From assembly GCA_014549065.1 (NCBI GenBank), contig JACDOX010000084.1, positions 1,017,178 to 1,081,177 on the forward strand: 64,000 nt of DNA, in the 5' to 3' direction. Under the pieces are notes generated by a model. It searched no databases. It saw nothing but the letters and a program-made list of their open reading frames with translations, and had not been told where the DNA came from. Each line of letters opens with the position of its first letter. The first letter of the stretch is position 1. The position numbers and the translations under genes are program-made. Origin of the DNA: Cardinalis cardinalis (Eukaryota; Chordata; Aves; Passeriformes; Cardinalidae). Shown here piece by piece: positions 12,213 through 25,500 of the stretch.

Positions 12213-15200
12213 CTCTCTACAACAGGAGCTGAGGCTGGAATGTAAGTCCAAGTTAATGAGGCAGCCTCAAAGTTGAGGAGGAAGAGAATAAACTGCGGCT
12301 CTGAGGCACAGACCATTGGAGATTCCTCTTTCAAACCCTACCCTTGCCACTCACTCGAGTTATTTGATTTGGGAACAAGATAAGAATTCACAATATCTGA
12401 TTTGTAGAAATAACCTGGAGGAAGGAAAAACAGTCCGAAATACTAATTTCAGACATAATTTTCATCTCTCAGTTTTCTAAAAGTCTCATGTCTAATAGCA
12501 TTAAGCAAAAACAAAGTACAGATTTTGAGCAAGTTGTGCACTGACTGAAAAATGCATATCCAAATAGCCTACAGTTCAGCACTTCTTTTTATGTCAATAC
12601 TCCGTGACCAGGAAAGGTTTGGAGCATAATTCTCTCCCAGTAATCTATCTTCTCCCTTTCTCTCTCTCCCTGTTGTTTTTTTTTCCTGGTAAGAAATAGA
12701 CCTGGAAATTCATTGCTGATTTCCCAGGAGTGTTATTCATGCCAGTTTATTTATGTATTTATTATTCAAGTGCAGACTATTGCAGTTCCTTGTGGTAAAC
12801 TGCAAATCAAACTGATAGAGGCAGAGGGCTGGCTGTCACCCCAAGTGGCAATGCTGTGGCTGCTACTGCCCCTGAGTGATGAGGTGTGAGGACAATTCAG
12901 CCTCCTTGGTGCTCAGGTCTGCCCAGGCCTTGGCTAGAGCTGGAAAAAAACAGTATGCCTTCACAAGGATTTAATTGTCTTCAGCAGGACATTTAGTACA
13001 ATTCTGTTTCAACATGTGAGCATAGTAGGTTATTGTATTTAAGCGTTGGAACTGCAGCTAGGAGAAATCTATAGTAAGGCTGATAAGAAAGGGACAACTT
13101 TGACTTGGATTGTGGTCAATTGCAAAAATAAAAGATGTCTCAAATGTAGCACTTGTTTCTTGGCTTCCTTCTTCTTATTCCTGATTTTTCATGACCATTT
13201 CTCATAATTTATTCACATCCATATACACAGTCCTTTGTTACTGTGTGAAAAACCTACACAAAGGCANTTCATTGATTACACAGAGGAAAAAGTGAAATTC
13301 CTGTCAATGCTTAAAGAAATCAAATTAAAAGAGTTGTAATTTTACTTTATTGACTTAGTATTATTCCCTTTCATAACAATGGATAAAAAAGAGAGTTTGA
13401 AATCATTGTTTTCCTTTGTGTGGTATCTTGATTCCCATACAGGTATGCTGATTTACACTAGCAGAAGTCCTAATTGCTTATTCGAATGCCATCTTCCTAT
13501 GTCATCTTGGTAGAGACATAATGTTCCTGTATTTTTCATGTGACCTTGTCTCATCTGCAAAACTCAAATTTCACTGCCACTCTGGGAAAGGTTACTGGTG
13601 AGAAATGTTTGAGCCTTAAATGGATNCTTAAATTTGAATAGGACCCATTTTTTTATGTGTTGAAAACCAGGCTTAGATCCAAATACGTCAGAAACTTNAG
13701 AAGATTCAAACTTGATTTAGGCTGAATTCTGTAGCTTAAATCTATTTCAAGTACGTAAATAATTCAGTGTGCAAAGAGTGTAAATCCACATGTACGTGTG
13801 TGTGTGTGTACACACAGAGGCACAACATATGTATGTTGATACATAACCACACAAATGTACATGTCTTGCTTTAGTCTCACACTTGGAAAGAATAAGTGAC
13901 TTACATATCTTTCACCAGAATTCCATCAGTGTTTACTCTACTTCCTTAAAGAGGATTCAAATTTTAAAAGTTTTTAAATAATTTCTTGAGTAGCTAAATA
14001 ATTACTGATGGGAGAAAAACCAAACCAAAACAAAGGAATCAATTTCAGTTTTTTGGAAAATTTCACTCATGGGCCATGAACTAGATTTTAGACATAAATG
14101 TAAGTAGGGTATTTTAAATGTTTATTAGTTCCTTATCATTGTTCTATATGGAAGTCAATATAGATTTAAGTTTGAGTAGGTCCATGAAAAGAAGAAAGCC
14201 CTCTTTATATGGCTAATACAAGGTAAATAAATTTTGGAAGTGTGATGGAGTGATTGGCAGGCAGAGGGAAAGGATGTTGTGTGGGATGGATGGCAAACCA
14301 GGGAATCAAAATGTGGAAATGAAGTAGACATAGAACCATTCTGGTTGTTTTGGAGAAAATCACAGTCTGACTCCTGGTTCTGCAGAAACAAAGACAGGGT
14401 GGCCTGGATTTGAATCCTTTTTTTACCAGCAAATCCGGTCTTCAGGAGAGTTTGCATAACCCATTCCAGCTTTGGCTCATGTCTGTTCTGAATAAGCAGT
14501 TAAGCAGTTTGGGTATTTTTCAGTTCCCTGTGGGCTGGCAGAGAAAAGATATGCAGCACAGAGGACTGAAGGAGAGGATTTGTTTAACTTTTGCTGGCCT
14601 GCATGGATGCACCTCCCTGAAGTGTTCAGCCACCCTCATTCCCAGTACTAACTGGTGTACCAAGTAGAAGCTGCTGGTCTCACAGACAGAAAATGTTTGG
14701 TGCCCAGTGCTTCAAACACCTGTTTACAGAGGTTTATATGATTTAGGAGCATAATGGAGCTGTCTGCTAAAAATTCAGGGTACTCTGAACCTGGTGCTGG
14801 TTCCAGCTTGGCAGGAATGGCTCCAATGGGCACAGGAAAAACAGAGAAAGCAGTCAAGTGTTATATCTCTCCTCAAACCCTTATTTATGAGCTGNTGCTA
14901 AACCTCAGTTGTACTGCAGATTCTTCCTGTGAGAGTATCCAAATGTGTTGTTAGCAAACCAAATCATAGGAGCCAAATTTCATCAGCAGGTTTGTGGCTG
15001 AAGCAGTTTTTTATGTGTGTAATTTTTTCCATACAGATGTGACTTTAGGAACAGGACACCAGATATTAAAAGGGAGAAAATCAAACTTTGGTTTAGGTTT
15101 GTCTCACCTATGAACATATATAAGTTTTAAAAAAAAAAGTTGACTGAACTGTTGAGAAAGTGCAAGGCTGGTGTTCCTCAGTGTGCAAAGACAAATATTT

Positions 15201-15635
15201 GGTTAATACCAGCATTCCAAGGACCTGGACAAGACTTAGCCCTTTGGTGCAAAGTGCCCTGTAAATCCAAGGTATGAGACAGCTCCTGTCTCCAAGAATT
15301 TGCCTTCTCTGCTCATAACCTGCAGGATATCCTGCCTGAGGCATTGCAAGCAGCTAACTGGAAAGCTGAAAGCAGAACCCAGTTCTCCAGCTCGGTGCCT
15401 TGCATGATGAGCTTCTCTCTGGATTGGGTACTGTTTTCCCACAGCAGTGCTCTGCTGCACTAATTGGGATTAGGTCCCCATTGCACTTAATGCTTCCTGA
15501 GCACAGAGGAGGAAGCAAATTCTGCCATGAAAATCTTGACAGTTGTAGCTGCTTAATTGATGGGGTTATTTTAAATCCAGTCAGTTAAATTGCTACGGTC
15601 ACCCTTTATTATAGCCTAGGCAATTTTATTTCAAG
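12213..15635. other. Non-coding sequence
   Basis: Unique-looking sequence holding the (GT)n zone at 13.8 kb. Open frames at 14155-14457 and 14410-14667 overlap on opposite strands and resemble no protein. Nothing else recognised. Confidence 0.6.
13796..13815. repeat. (GT)n run closing into ACACAC
   Basis: Seven GT units are followed by ACACAC, giving a short self-complementary GTGTGTACACAC core. Nearby ATGTAC and ACATATGTATGT phrases make this a small alternating purine-pyrimidine zone (about 13788-13862). Confidence 0.85.
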
Positions 15636-15670
15636 TTAGCTTTAATCAATTAGGAATTGATTTTAGCTAA
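15636..15670. repeat. 35-bp near-perfect AT-rich palindrome
   Basis: The left arm is TTAGCT (15636-15641), TT, AATCAATT (15644-15651). The centre is AGG. The right arm is AATTGATT (15655-15662), TT, AGCTAA (15665-15670). Fourteen of sixteen arm positions pair, with only the TT/TT positions unpaired. Each arm carries an AATCAATT/AATTGATT core that overlaps homeodomain-type ATTG/CAAT sites. It sits in a TAAT-rich, repeat-free stretch (about 15580-15720). It could be a paired binding site for a dimeric factor, the end of a lost element, or chance. Confidence 0.7.
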
Positions 15671-18600
15671 GTCAGTATAAGAACATCTGATCTGGTTTAA
15701 CAAAATTGGTTTTAGAGAAGTGAAATGGGTGCAGATTCAGCATGAGCCCAAAGAAGGCTTGCTTTCTCTTTTTGCCTGCTAATGATCAGGTACAAGATAT
15801 CCCACTAAAACCCCAGATCTTGCACAGCTTCAGCAGATCCTATCCCAATCTTAAGCCCTGGCAAAATAAAGTGTACAGAAAGGCAGATAATGATGGTTGC
15901 CTTAATGAAGGACTCTCTCCTCAGCAACTTGCACACATATGCACAAACACATCCTCACCCTGACTGCAATGGTCAGTGGAGGAGCTTTGGGAGCAGCAAG
16001 TGACGCGCAAGATAAGAACTTGCTAAGTCTGCCTGCCCAGGCTGCAGCCCTCCGGGCCACTGCGGCAGCAAACCATCTTGGTCTTCCACTATGTGCTTTT
16101 TTCAGCCAGTTTAGTTTTTTGAAGANGTTTGCAAAGGTGGCTGAGCTGGAGGTATAGCAAGGAAAGTGGCTGGGAGCAGGTGGAGGTAGGAAGAGGAAGC
16201 AGCAGTTCTGCTTCTTGGCAAAAGTGTGGCACTGTATTGTGGAAATGGAAATCCCAGGAGAACTGAGAATTATCAATAGAGAATTTGAGCTATCACAGTT
16301 TCTAATGATGTCTTGCCTTCAGGGCTGTGAAACATTTGCAAGGTTTTATGACACTTTTGAAGGTTATTTCTCCAAATGACCATTCCGATTTTTTTACCAA
16401 ACTGTAAATAGATACTATGCTTAAAAAAAACCCCTATCTTGTTCTCTTCAATTTGCTGCTATTGTTTTTATCATGATTGTTATGAGTTCTTATNTAGAAA
16501 CTCTTTATCACTGAATGTTGGAATCTTTCATTTCTGTTCTCAAAAATGGTAAGAATAAAGCTACTGAAGTCAAGGACTCACTATTTCTGGTACTATCAGA
16601 AGAAAAAAAGCAGTATTTCTGCCTAGGACTTGTTTACTTTGTGCCAGGGCCATTCCCATCCTTGACTTCTTCTGTAGGTACAAGTAGTGTTAATGAGGTG
16701 TTAATGTGTATGTAGGCGTCGAAGACATAGACTTGCCTTTGATCAGTCGGTGTTATTTCCTTTTTTTCTTCCTTTTTCTTCCCCCCTAACCTCGAAAAGC
16801 CGTTTGCACTATGAAAGCCTTCTGACTTAACAGAAATTTTTCCAGGAGCTGAAAGAACTCTGAAAACAATGTCTAGTGAAACTCCCACTGACTGCAGTGG
16901 GGTCAGTACTGCTCCTTTGATTACAATTGTTTGAAGAGCAAAAACATACTCCCAAGTGTTTGCCTACATGCAGTGTTTGTACTGCTTTAANTATAGGCTT
17001 GAAACTAGTATATTGAAAGCAGTATATAAACCCTAGTACAATGCAATTGTGCTATAATCAGGAATTTATGCTGATCTTGTTTGATCCCACAAATGCAGAT
17101 AAGACCACAGTCTCTCCCTATCTGTATTAGTATAATAACTTCAATGATTGGGGTTTTTTTTAATGCACACCTAAGGAGTTAACTTGGCACAGAGACTGGG
17201 TTTGTTAGTTTCTTGGCTTATAATTATTAACACACAAGAAAAAATGAAAGCAAGACATTTAAAGTGAGAAAGCTCCAGAAGATAGAAAAATTATGCTCNC
17301 AGCTTATTGATGTGGGCTTCCTTATCCTGTTGCCTTTGTTATCTCTCTTATTCACTCCTGCTGACTTAAAGCAGCATCACCTCCTGTTTATCGGANTCTC
17401 ATGAAAAAGACAATTGATTGGGGAGTGTGTGTGTGTGGCTTTCATAAAGCAAACATGTTCAAAGTGAAGTTGGAAAGGTTCAGTGCTCACGTCTCCTTCC
17501 CCAGACTCTCTAGGCATCCACCTGGGGCTCTGAGGCCTGGCACAATCACATATTCGAGTGGAAGACTGTGTGGGTTTCTGCATATGTCTCTCTTGGGGAC
17601 ATCCTGTTTGCTGCAGTCATGCCTTACTAGCAGCCAAGAACAGACTCTACTGCCCCAGGTGCTGCAGAGCCAAGCCAGCAGACAGGTCCTGCTCTCTGCA
17701 CAGCAGCCTGAGCCGTGCTGCTGGCCTGGCCACATGCAGCAGAAGGGAGACGTGGAGCTCACAGTGGGAGACAGCAGCACGGTTACAGCAGCCAGTGTGC
17801 TGGCACTGAGGCTGGTGGAGGGCTGAACATGGGTGGTTTCCCAAGAAGAGAAGCTGAAATGGAAAAGGAGGGAAACTGAAGTGAGAAAGAGAAGCTGGGA
17901 AAGATGTATGCTCCAAGAATTGGTGCTGTGATGCAGGCTGGAGGAAGCAGCCCACTAGCACAAATTGACAACCCAGTCAAAACGGTATAAAAGGCTCCAG
18001 GAGCAGCTGGAGGCTCCCAGCGATGATGGCTCTGTAGCTTTCCCTCCTGGCTCTCTACCTTTCCCTCCTGGTTGGGGTCTCATTTAAAATTCAGCTTTCT
18101 CCCACAGGCCACATGGCAGGATGGGAATCAGGCTTGAAACATGGAGAATTGATTTAAAACAGCCAAGCTGGGCTCCTGTTCCAAAATCCTACTTTAGAGG
18201 ATTTCTGTCTCTCCCTTGTAACTATAGAAAACCCTGGTTTAATTATCCTTGCCAAATTTCAGTCAACCTTTGGAAGTGCTTCTCTTCCTCCTTTTTCCTA
18301 ACTCTGNGAATGAGGTAGGAGGGTAGGAGAGGTGGCTCATTGCATAAAGCTATGTCCAAGGGTTCTAAAGATGTAGAGTAGCTGGAGGACTGGGTCNCAG
18401 CCCCCCTGAGTCCAGAGGTTTCTGCCTTATCTGCCTGTAATGAATCCAGTTCTGCCTGTTTGTGTTTGGAAGAACACAACAACTCCTAAAAATAGGAAAG
18501 GGAAAGTGTAAACATACTNGCAAAAGAGAGGCATAGCAAACTGTGCACATCTCTCTGTATAACTCTTATTTAAAAGGTTTGTTCCCTGAACTCAAGCAAG

Positions 18601-21600
18601 CTTGCAGCAGCAGAGGTAAATCATGTGGCCCTGGAAGCATTTGCTGTTTCCTACATAAGCAACAGCTTCTATTTCTTCCTCCCCCACCCCAGTTTATGTT
18701 TTGCTGTCCCAGTTGGAGTTTAATGTGNTTTGCAGTTTCCTCTATTTTTCTTTTTGAGTGTGTTTTGATTTTTTCATGTTGAAGTCTCTGCTGACAAAAG
18801 GTGTCAGCCCATTTAACAGCTGCTGGGAGACAAGTGCTCCGTGGATGCAGACAGCATGGCAGCGTGGGAGGCCAGACGAGGCATCCTTTGGGCACGCAAG
18901 CACCATGTGTCCTTGGCCTCTGAGTCCATTTTCCCCTTCAGCTGGGATGCTTAGAGCACGTAATGGACAATGCTGATTTTTGGAATGGGAGCTCAGTGCT
19001 TTGGATGTGAAAGCATGCTGTATGTTTTCACACCTGAAATTCTTCAAGGAGAGATCTGAGATCTTTCCTTTTATGCGCATACATTGAACTTTCTTTGACT
19101 GGCTTCAGACTGGNTTTTTTTTTTACCACATATGGTGATTGCTTCCAATGTGTGCTTATAGAAACTGGAGACATTTACATTCCTAGTTTAGGGAAGACTT
19201 GACAGATATTTGATTTGAGTTGGTTTGTTATTCCTAGTTCTGGCTTATTGCAACCACAGTGCCTACTGCTGTATCTCTATTGATTGCAGACAGACATCCT
19301 GAGGGATAACTCTGTCTTCTCTTTCATTTAAAAAAGAGAAAAAAAGGCATGTCTCTGGCCCTAGTACTTGTGAAGACAGACACAAATACCTAATGCAGGN
19401 TGTTTGATGAGACTGAAAGTGTGTCACTGTGAGTTTTAAAACATTATCATTTATTCACCCTGACTTCTCTGTCATTCATTGAGGTACTCACAACACTAAT
19501 GTGCAGAAATGTGCTGAAAAGGCTGCAGAAGAGCACCTGCAATTTTTTTGCGTTAAACTAGCAGGAGAGTGCTGAAGTGAAAACCTCAAGGACACCCAAC
19601 CTGAATTCAAAACTCTGCCAACTCTATAGCAAAATTGCATCTGACACCCCCTACTCAAACTCCCTTATTTCTGTCCAGACAGGCAAATTCCATTTGCCCC
19701 CTGGATTTAGCAGGTTTGGGATAGTTTCCTTGAGCCTTATCCAAAGAGGAAAGGAGGATATTTGGTTTATATTTGCATGTCTGGAGCACAAGAGTCTCTG
19801 AGAGTTTCTCTGGCAGCCCAGATGTTTTTCCTACTAGAAAAAGGCCCTGACCATGTCCCACTGTGTCAGTAGACCAGGGGCAAAGGATAAAAGTGTGGTT
19901 ATCTGCTGGCACTAAAGATCTAGCTTCTGTCATTATAGAAACTTAATCAAAGAGTCTGTTCCAGTTCTTGAGCATTGCATTCTCTTGCCTGACATATCTG
20001 GGCTGCTGTTCTGACTTTCCTTTAAGACACTGCAGGGTTTGACTGCTCTGAAAATGAAGGCAGCCTGTACACTCAGCACAGGTGAGTGGCCCAGCAGTTT
20101 ACCTCTGGCCTCTCTGTTGCACATTGCCTAAGTGTTTGTGGGGGTCTCTGATGTATTGCCCCATGGCTCCTCATTTAAAGCCAGCATGGCCAAGTTCTCA
20201 AAATCATTGAAGATTCCCACAAATGCAGGACTCTGTCTCACAGGATGAGAAGACAGTCACTCTTCAGTTTTTTTTTTTACCTCTTTCCTACAGCTCCTAG
20301 AAGTGCAAATGAGGCTAGGAGAAATGGCAAACATCATAATCCAAGCCCTAAAAATTTGTGGTTGCTGTGGTAAAAATCTTTTAGAGCAACATGCTTGTTC
20401 TGTTTCATTTAATGAATTGATCTGATGGCTTGTGCTCCTGTGAAGCCACTTCCTCTNGCTCATTTAGTTTTCCTTCCTCCCTCTAAGCCCCAGAATTTAG
20501 ACCTTTCTCTTCACACTACCTGTCTATTGGAAGGAGATCTCCTCTCATTCCTGCCAAATGAGAGAAAATCAAAGTCTGNGCTGAGCAGCAGTAAAAGAGC
20601 AATCTTGCTGCCTGGAATTACATCAGGAGCTCCTTCTGTATTAGACCGTGTAAGTGCTACAGCAGGGAAACAAGTAGCTGAGCCTGTTCAAAAGCCTATG
20701 AATTCTTTCTTGCATTAAGTTAATTAGTGAGAAATGAAACAAGAAGCTGGTGCATGAAAGAAAAGGATTAGGTATCTTGTATCTTAGTAGCTCAGTGGAA
20801 TTGCAAGGAAAAGGGATCCAACTCATCAGTGATAAGAAATAAGTGTTTTATCCTTGTTTCAATTTTGAGCAAAATTAGCTGTGTGTTTTACCTGCTGATG
20901 CACAGAGAACATTCAGCTGCTGAGGCAAACATGAAAACAGATAATCCAGGAAAATTTGTGTGACCACTCAGTGATCAAGCACAGTCCTGTCTGAGCCATG
21001 TTCTACTGGCTGAGAAGCACCATCTAATTCCCTTCTGCTCTCACTCTAACTGGCTGATTCAGGGAGTAGGAAACTCAGAAATGAACACACTCTCTCCTCC
21101 CCAGCACTTAGCAGCGTCAGGAAAATATGGCAAACAGATGGGAGTCAATGTATCATCCAAATGAAATCCCACCCTTCATGAAAATGTGCCAGCTGAAGAG
21201 GAGACAGGATTCTTATTGGTGTCCTTTGCCATAGATAGCAAATNTGATTCTTTTGGCTCAAAGATAGCAGTGAGTCCTTTGATTTTTTCCTCCTTTGGGT
21301 GCTTGTCATCTTGGGCAGGTGGTCCTTGAAGCTTGGGACATGCAGAAGCATGAGACTTTCCAGAGAAAGCTCCAGATGCCCTTGGCAAACTTGTTTCTCC
21401 TAAATCCTGCTTTCCTGCTGTGTCTGTGGCTGGGGCTGAAATTTTCAGAGAAAAAACTAGCAGGATAGTTAAGAAAAATCTAACAAGCTCTTGAGCTGTA
21501 TTTTATGTGGACAAGATATATTTCCATCTGGAGTTGGGGTGGCAGCTTTTCCTTGCCTTGCTGACAGACTTCATATTGTCATGAACAAAACTTGCTTTTA

Positions 21601-22560
21601 ATGGGTATTGGGATCCCTTTCCCCTTTGTGTGTTTCAGTTGTGACATTTGGAAATATTACTCAGAAAATCTCTCACCATCTGGGTCTCCAGCAGCCTCAA
21701 CACCTGCACCACTGCTGCACCCTTGCCTCTCTCAGCAGCACACCCATCTCTTCCCCTGCAGCTGTCCCCTTCAGACTCTCTGCCTCACTCTGTCAGCAGA
21801 GTCACCAACAGAAACCAGCTCATGGATCCTGTCCAGTCCTTTTNCCAGCCTATAAACTAGACAGGAGACTTCTCTATTTGCTCAGTTTCCATTACATGCC
21901 ACAAAGTGAAGAACATTCCTGCAACATTTGAGGAGGCACAGATTTACCTGGAAGTCTCCCCACATGCTCATAGGGAGCAAGATGTCACTTATCTTCAAAA
22001 CTCACAAGACAAGTACTTCTCCAGTCTGAGTTTTGAAGNGGGCAGCTTAGGGCTGCCTCTTTCCCTTCTCAGCTACAGTGGAGCCTCACTATGCTCATAC
22101 AAAAGGCTCTTGCCCTCAGCTCCAGGATCACGTCTGCTTTGCTGAGCATCTCCATCAGCAGCAAACAGCCTACTGAACAGTCCTCTTCCTGCATTTCATT
22201 CCCTGCAAGTTCAGGTGAGGGTGGCTAGGAGGATGTTGTTCTGTCACCTCTGGAACAGCGCTGCTGATCTCCTCTCAGGGCTGATGGTGAAGCTGAGGTC
22301 ACCCCACGGGGTACAAGTGCACACTCACACACTACTGCTCACCTGAGCAGCCTGCTGGCACCTTCACTCACTCTGGTAGCTTCCTGGTCTAGCTAAGCTC
22401 TGAAGGGCTTATCTGCTCCACAATAAAGCTGGGGACTGGCAGGAAGTCTTGACTAGCTGTGCTCCTTGATCTGCACTCAGGGTCCCAAGCAGGGTAAGCT
22501 AACAGACTAAAAGTGGTAGGTGGGTATGTGCCATTTGAAATGTTGTACATGTTCATAATT
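15671..22560. other. Non-coding sequence
   Basis: Alternating AT-rich and mildly GC-rich segments. 17500-17830 and 18800-18960 are CAG/CTG-rich with open frames on both strands. CTTTCCCTCCTGG occurs twice near 18.04-18.07 kb. 21660-22450 is C-rich on the plus strand (AGCAGCCTCAACACCTGCACC). A fossil motif stands at 16881. No exon or mobile element recognised. Confidence 0.55.
16881..16910. repeat. Short fossil-repeat motif (ACTCCCACTGACTGCAGTGG type)
   Basis: ACTCCCACTGACTGCAGTGG followed by GGTCAG is close to the phrase CTCCCATTGACTTCAGTGGG that recurs in old sauropsid repeats. Only about 30 bp is recognisable. Confidence 0.35.
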
Positions 22561-25500
22561 ATATGTACTGTACTTTATATATGTATATAGTTACATACAT
22601 ATATAAAATATTTGTGTATAGTTACCAAGGAGAGCTATGAGCATATCACTTAGAAACCATCCAAATGATAACACCACAGCAGAAAGCTGGATCAGCTCTG
22701 CTGAAGCCAATGGAACAATGAATCAGATTAATGTGCCATTTTCCTTGGGTGAAGATGGATATTTACATGAAGTACAGCATTTCAAAATGGTCAAGGGTGC
22801 TTTTAAGTCTGTGAAACATTGTTGTTTAAATATATGTGTAAAATTTCCTTTTATAGCTGGTAAGACAGTTGCTAGGGAGTTTACTAGCATGAGTGGTCTT
22901 TTCCAAATGAATTTTACACTTTAATTAGAATAAGTACTGTACTGCTAGANGACAGAGAGAATGTGGAAAGAGCATTAAGTTCATTCCAGTTCCAGGTTTC
23001 ACAGGTAGGTATCATATGTTGAAAGGTGGACATACTATGGGAGTCCTAAGTACTGCTGGCAATTCCATCTAGCTAGTGAGTTTATGTAAAATCATTGACC
23101 TTGATCTGAGGATAGACCTCTTTAACACAATCAATACAGGTGCAATCAGATAAGAACATTCTACTGTTTTATTAAAGTGCATCTAATTCAAAACTCAATA
23201 ACTCTCACAAATCCTTAATCAGAGAAGACATCCTGGGAGGTATTTAGGTGAGTGATCTTATAACTCTTGCTCTCTCCTTGTTAGGATGGCATTTTACAAA
23301 TAGACATGTCTGTTTCCTCCTTACCCTCCCTGCCATAATTCTTTCACTATACAGTTGTGTTGATTATCACGCATTTATCAAGTATTTTTGCCTTCATTTA
23401 TTTAGAGAGACTGAGTCAAGTGACAGCTTCTCTTTACCCTGTCCCCCCGCATCAGTGTGGCCAAGCATACAAATGCAAATGTGGCTCATTTGCTGGCACG
23501 CTGGGTCCTGTGCTCTAATCCTTGGCTTAGATGTGTGGCGCTATAGGAGGTGCAGTGTTAATGCAGGCTCTCTAGCTCAGGGTGGCCGGGGATAATGAAA
23601 GAAAACAGTCCTTGTGCAGCATTATGTGATAGTTTAAGCAGAATGAAAGCCAAAGGCAATGACTGTATTTTTAGAAATTATTTTAGATCAAAATGATGCA
23701 TACAGAATAAGACAAAATAACCACATGGTAGAGAGCTCAGAGAGCACTGCTTACAGTGAGGTAATTATTATTTTTTTCCAGGTGATCCTCAGCATGTTCC
23801 TCGATAATGCAAAACAAATTGTAATTTGGAGCAATTGATCTGAAGGCAGATTTCTTTTNCAGTCATTTAAGTTCGTATATGGCAGACTGAGGAGATCAGG
23901 TCTTTAGTGTAAGTGTGAATGGCTGCACATGCTTAACTAGACCCCTGGTTCCCTGCATTACACAAAACAGCACTTAGCCAGTGCATAGAATAAAATAAGA
24001 AAAAAAAAATGGTTTGTAACAATGTACAGCACAGAGAGGCTCAAGAGGCTGCGGTACTGCAACAGTCTCCTTTACAGACATGTCCAATGAAAAGAGAGGA
24101 TATCTGGATTGTGACTCCTCACAGTCAGGAAAATTCCAGTTGGATTCTGATCCCTTTACTCCCTCAGACTTGAACCTTGAACTTTTATTCCTATAACTAT
24201 ATANTAGTTATTCTAATAACTTCTTCATCAGTCTATTTCTACCTCAGTTGTTTTAAGACCTAAGTCATTTATTATCTTGTTCAAGATAATGCCTACAAAG
24301 GACAAAACTACCAAGTTCCAATTCCCACATGCACAAACACACCAAGATCTGTGCTTTCCAGGAGCAGAATTCTGTGTGTCCTATTCCAAGTGGGCCAAAG
24401 TAATATCTCCTGTGGTAGAAACAGGATTTGAAAGGGGATGGACTGAGCTAGCTGGTTGTGTTCTGCTAAAGTTCTGCTGTCTGGGAAAAACTGAATTATC
24501 ATCTTTCTCTAGGCAGGAATGTGGCCTGGGTTATCTTCNTCTGTTCTAAGGAGACAGACTGAGGGCAAGAGTGGCAAACAACAGAGATCCAGGCAACCCT
24601 CCTGCAACTGGTTTGGTGATGCTACTACAGCTGATGGAAACAAAAGGAAAGAATTGATCCTTCCTGGCCAGAACCAATTGGCATCATAGTTGTTCTGGCC
24701 TTCCCTTCTGTTCACACCAGGAGCATGAATTTNCAGGATTTTGGTGTAGGCAAAGCAGGGCTCACAGTTACTTTGCTGTTTCTGGCTGCCTGTTAAATTA
24801 GATGGCTTTCTGCTTGGCTTGTGCTTCATCCCTGCAGTCTCCTCTGCTCTCCATGTCCAGAAGTGTGCTTGCTCCATGTAGTGATGATGGCTCAGTGCTT
24901 CCTGAGGCACTTCAATACCTCTCAGATACAGCATGAGGATGTGTTGTCTCAGCTTGGGTCCTGAGGTCACTGAAGCATTAGCACTGCACAGTGCAAGACC
25001 CAGTCACTTGGTCATTAGNGTCATCTTCTCCAAAATACTGAGGTGATTTATCAGATTTCACACAACTGGAAATAAAGTATTGAAGAAAGTGCTGTGTATT
25101 TGTGTTGGTTTTTTTCTGGTGTTTTGGTNGTTTGTTTATTTGTTTTATATTACTGAGCTTTTGATTACCTCAAATATCTCTTTAAAACACAGTTTTGAAA
25201 GAAGANGTGCTGGACAGTGGAATGGTTAAATGCAAAGGCATGCTAAGTATCTTGGCCTTGCCACGAAAAGCATTGCTGATTCAAGACATTACATAAAAGC
25301 TTCTGCTGCACTGCAATCTCTTAGCAGTTACTCTTGCTACCCTTTTCACTCTCCTTCTGCAAGGCTAAATAATACCCTCTTTTTATTTTTTGTAATCAGA
25401 ATTTATGTCATATAATCTCTGAAAAGTACTTTTTGTGTGTTTCAACTTTGATAAATGCAGCCACCAGTGGAACAGAAATAAAATTAAAATTTATCTCTGC

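Noticed and set aside
22570..22620. Alternating AT tract as a possible matrix-attachment or origin site
   Set aside because: Only a short AT-rich simple tract; no further signal supports a function.
24509..24970. 153-codon minus-strand open frame
   Set aside because: Crosses two Ns, low-similarity mixed composition, no recognised domain and no exon signals.
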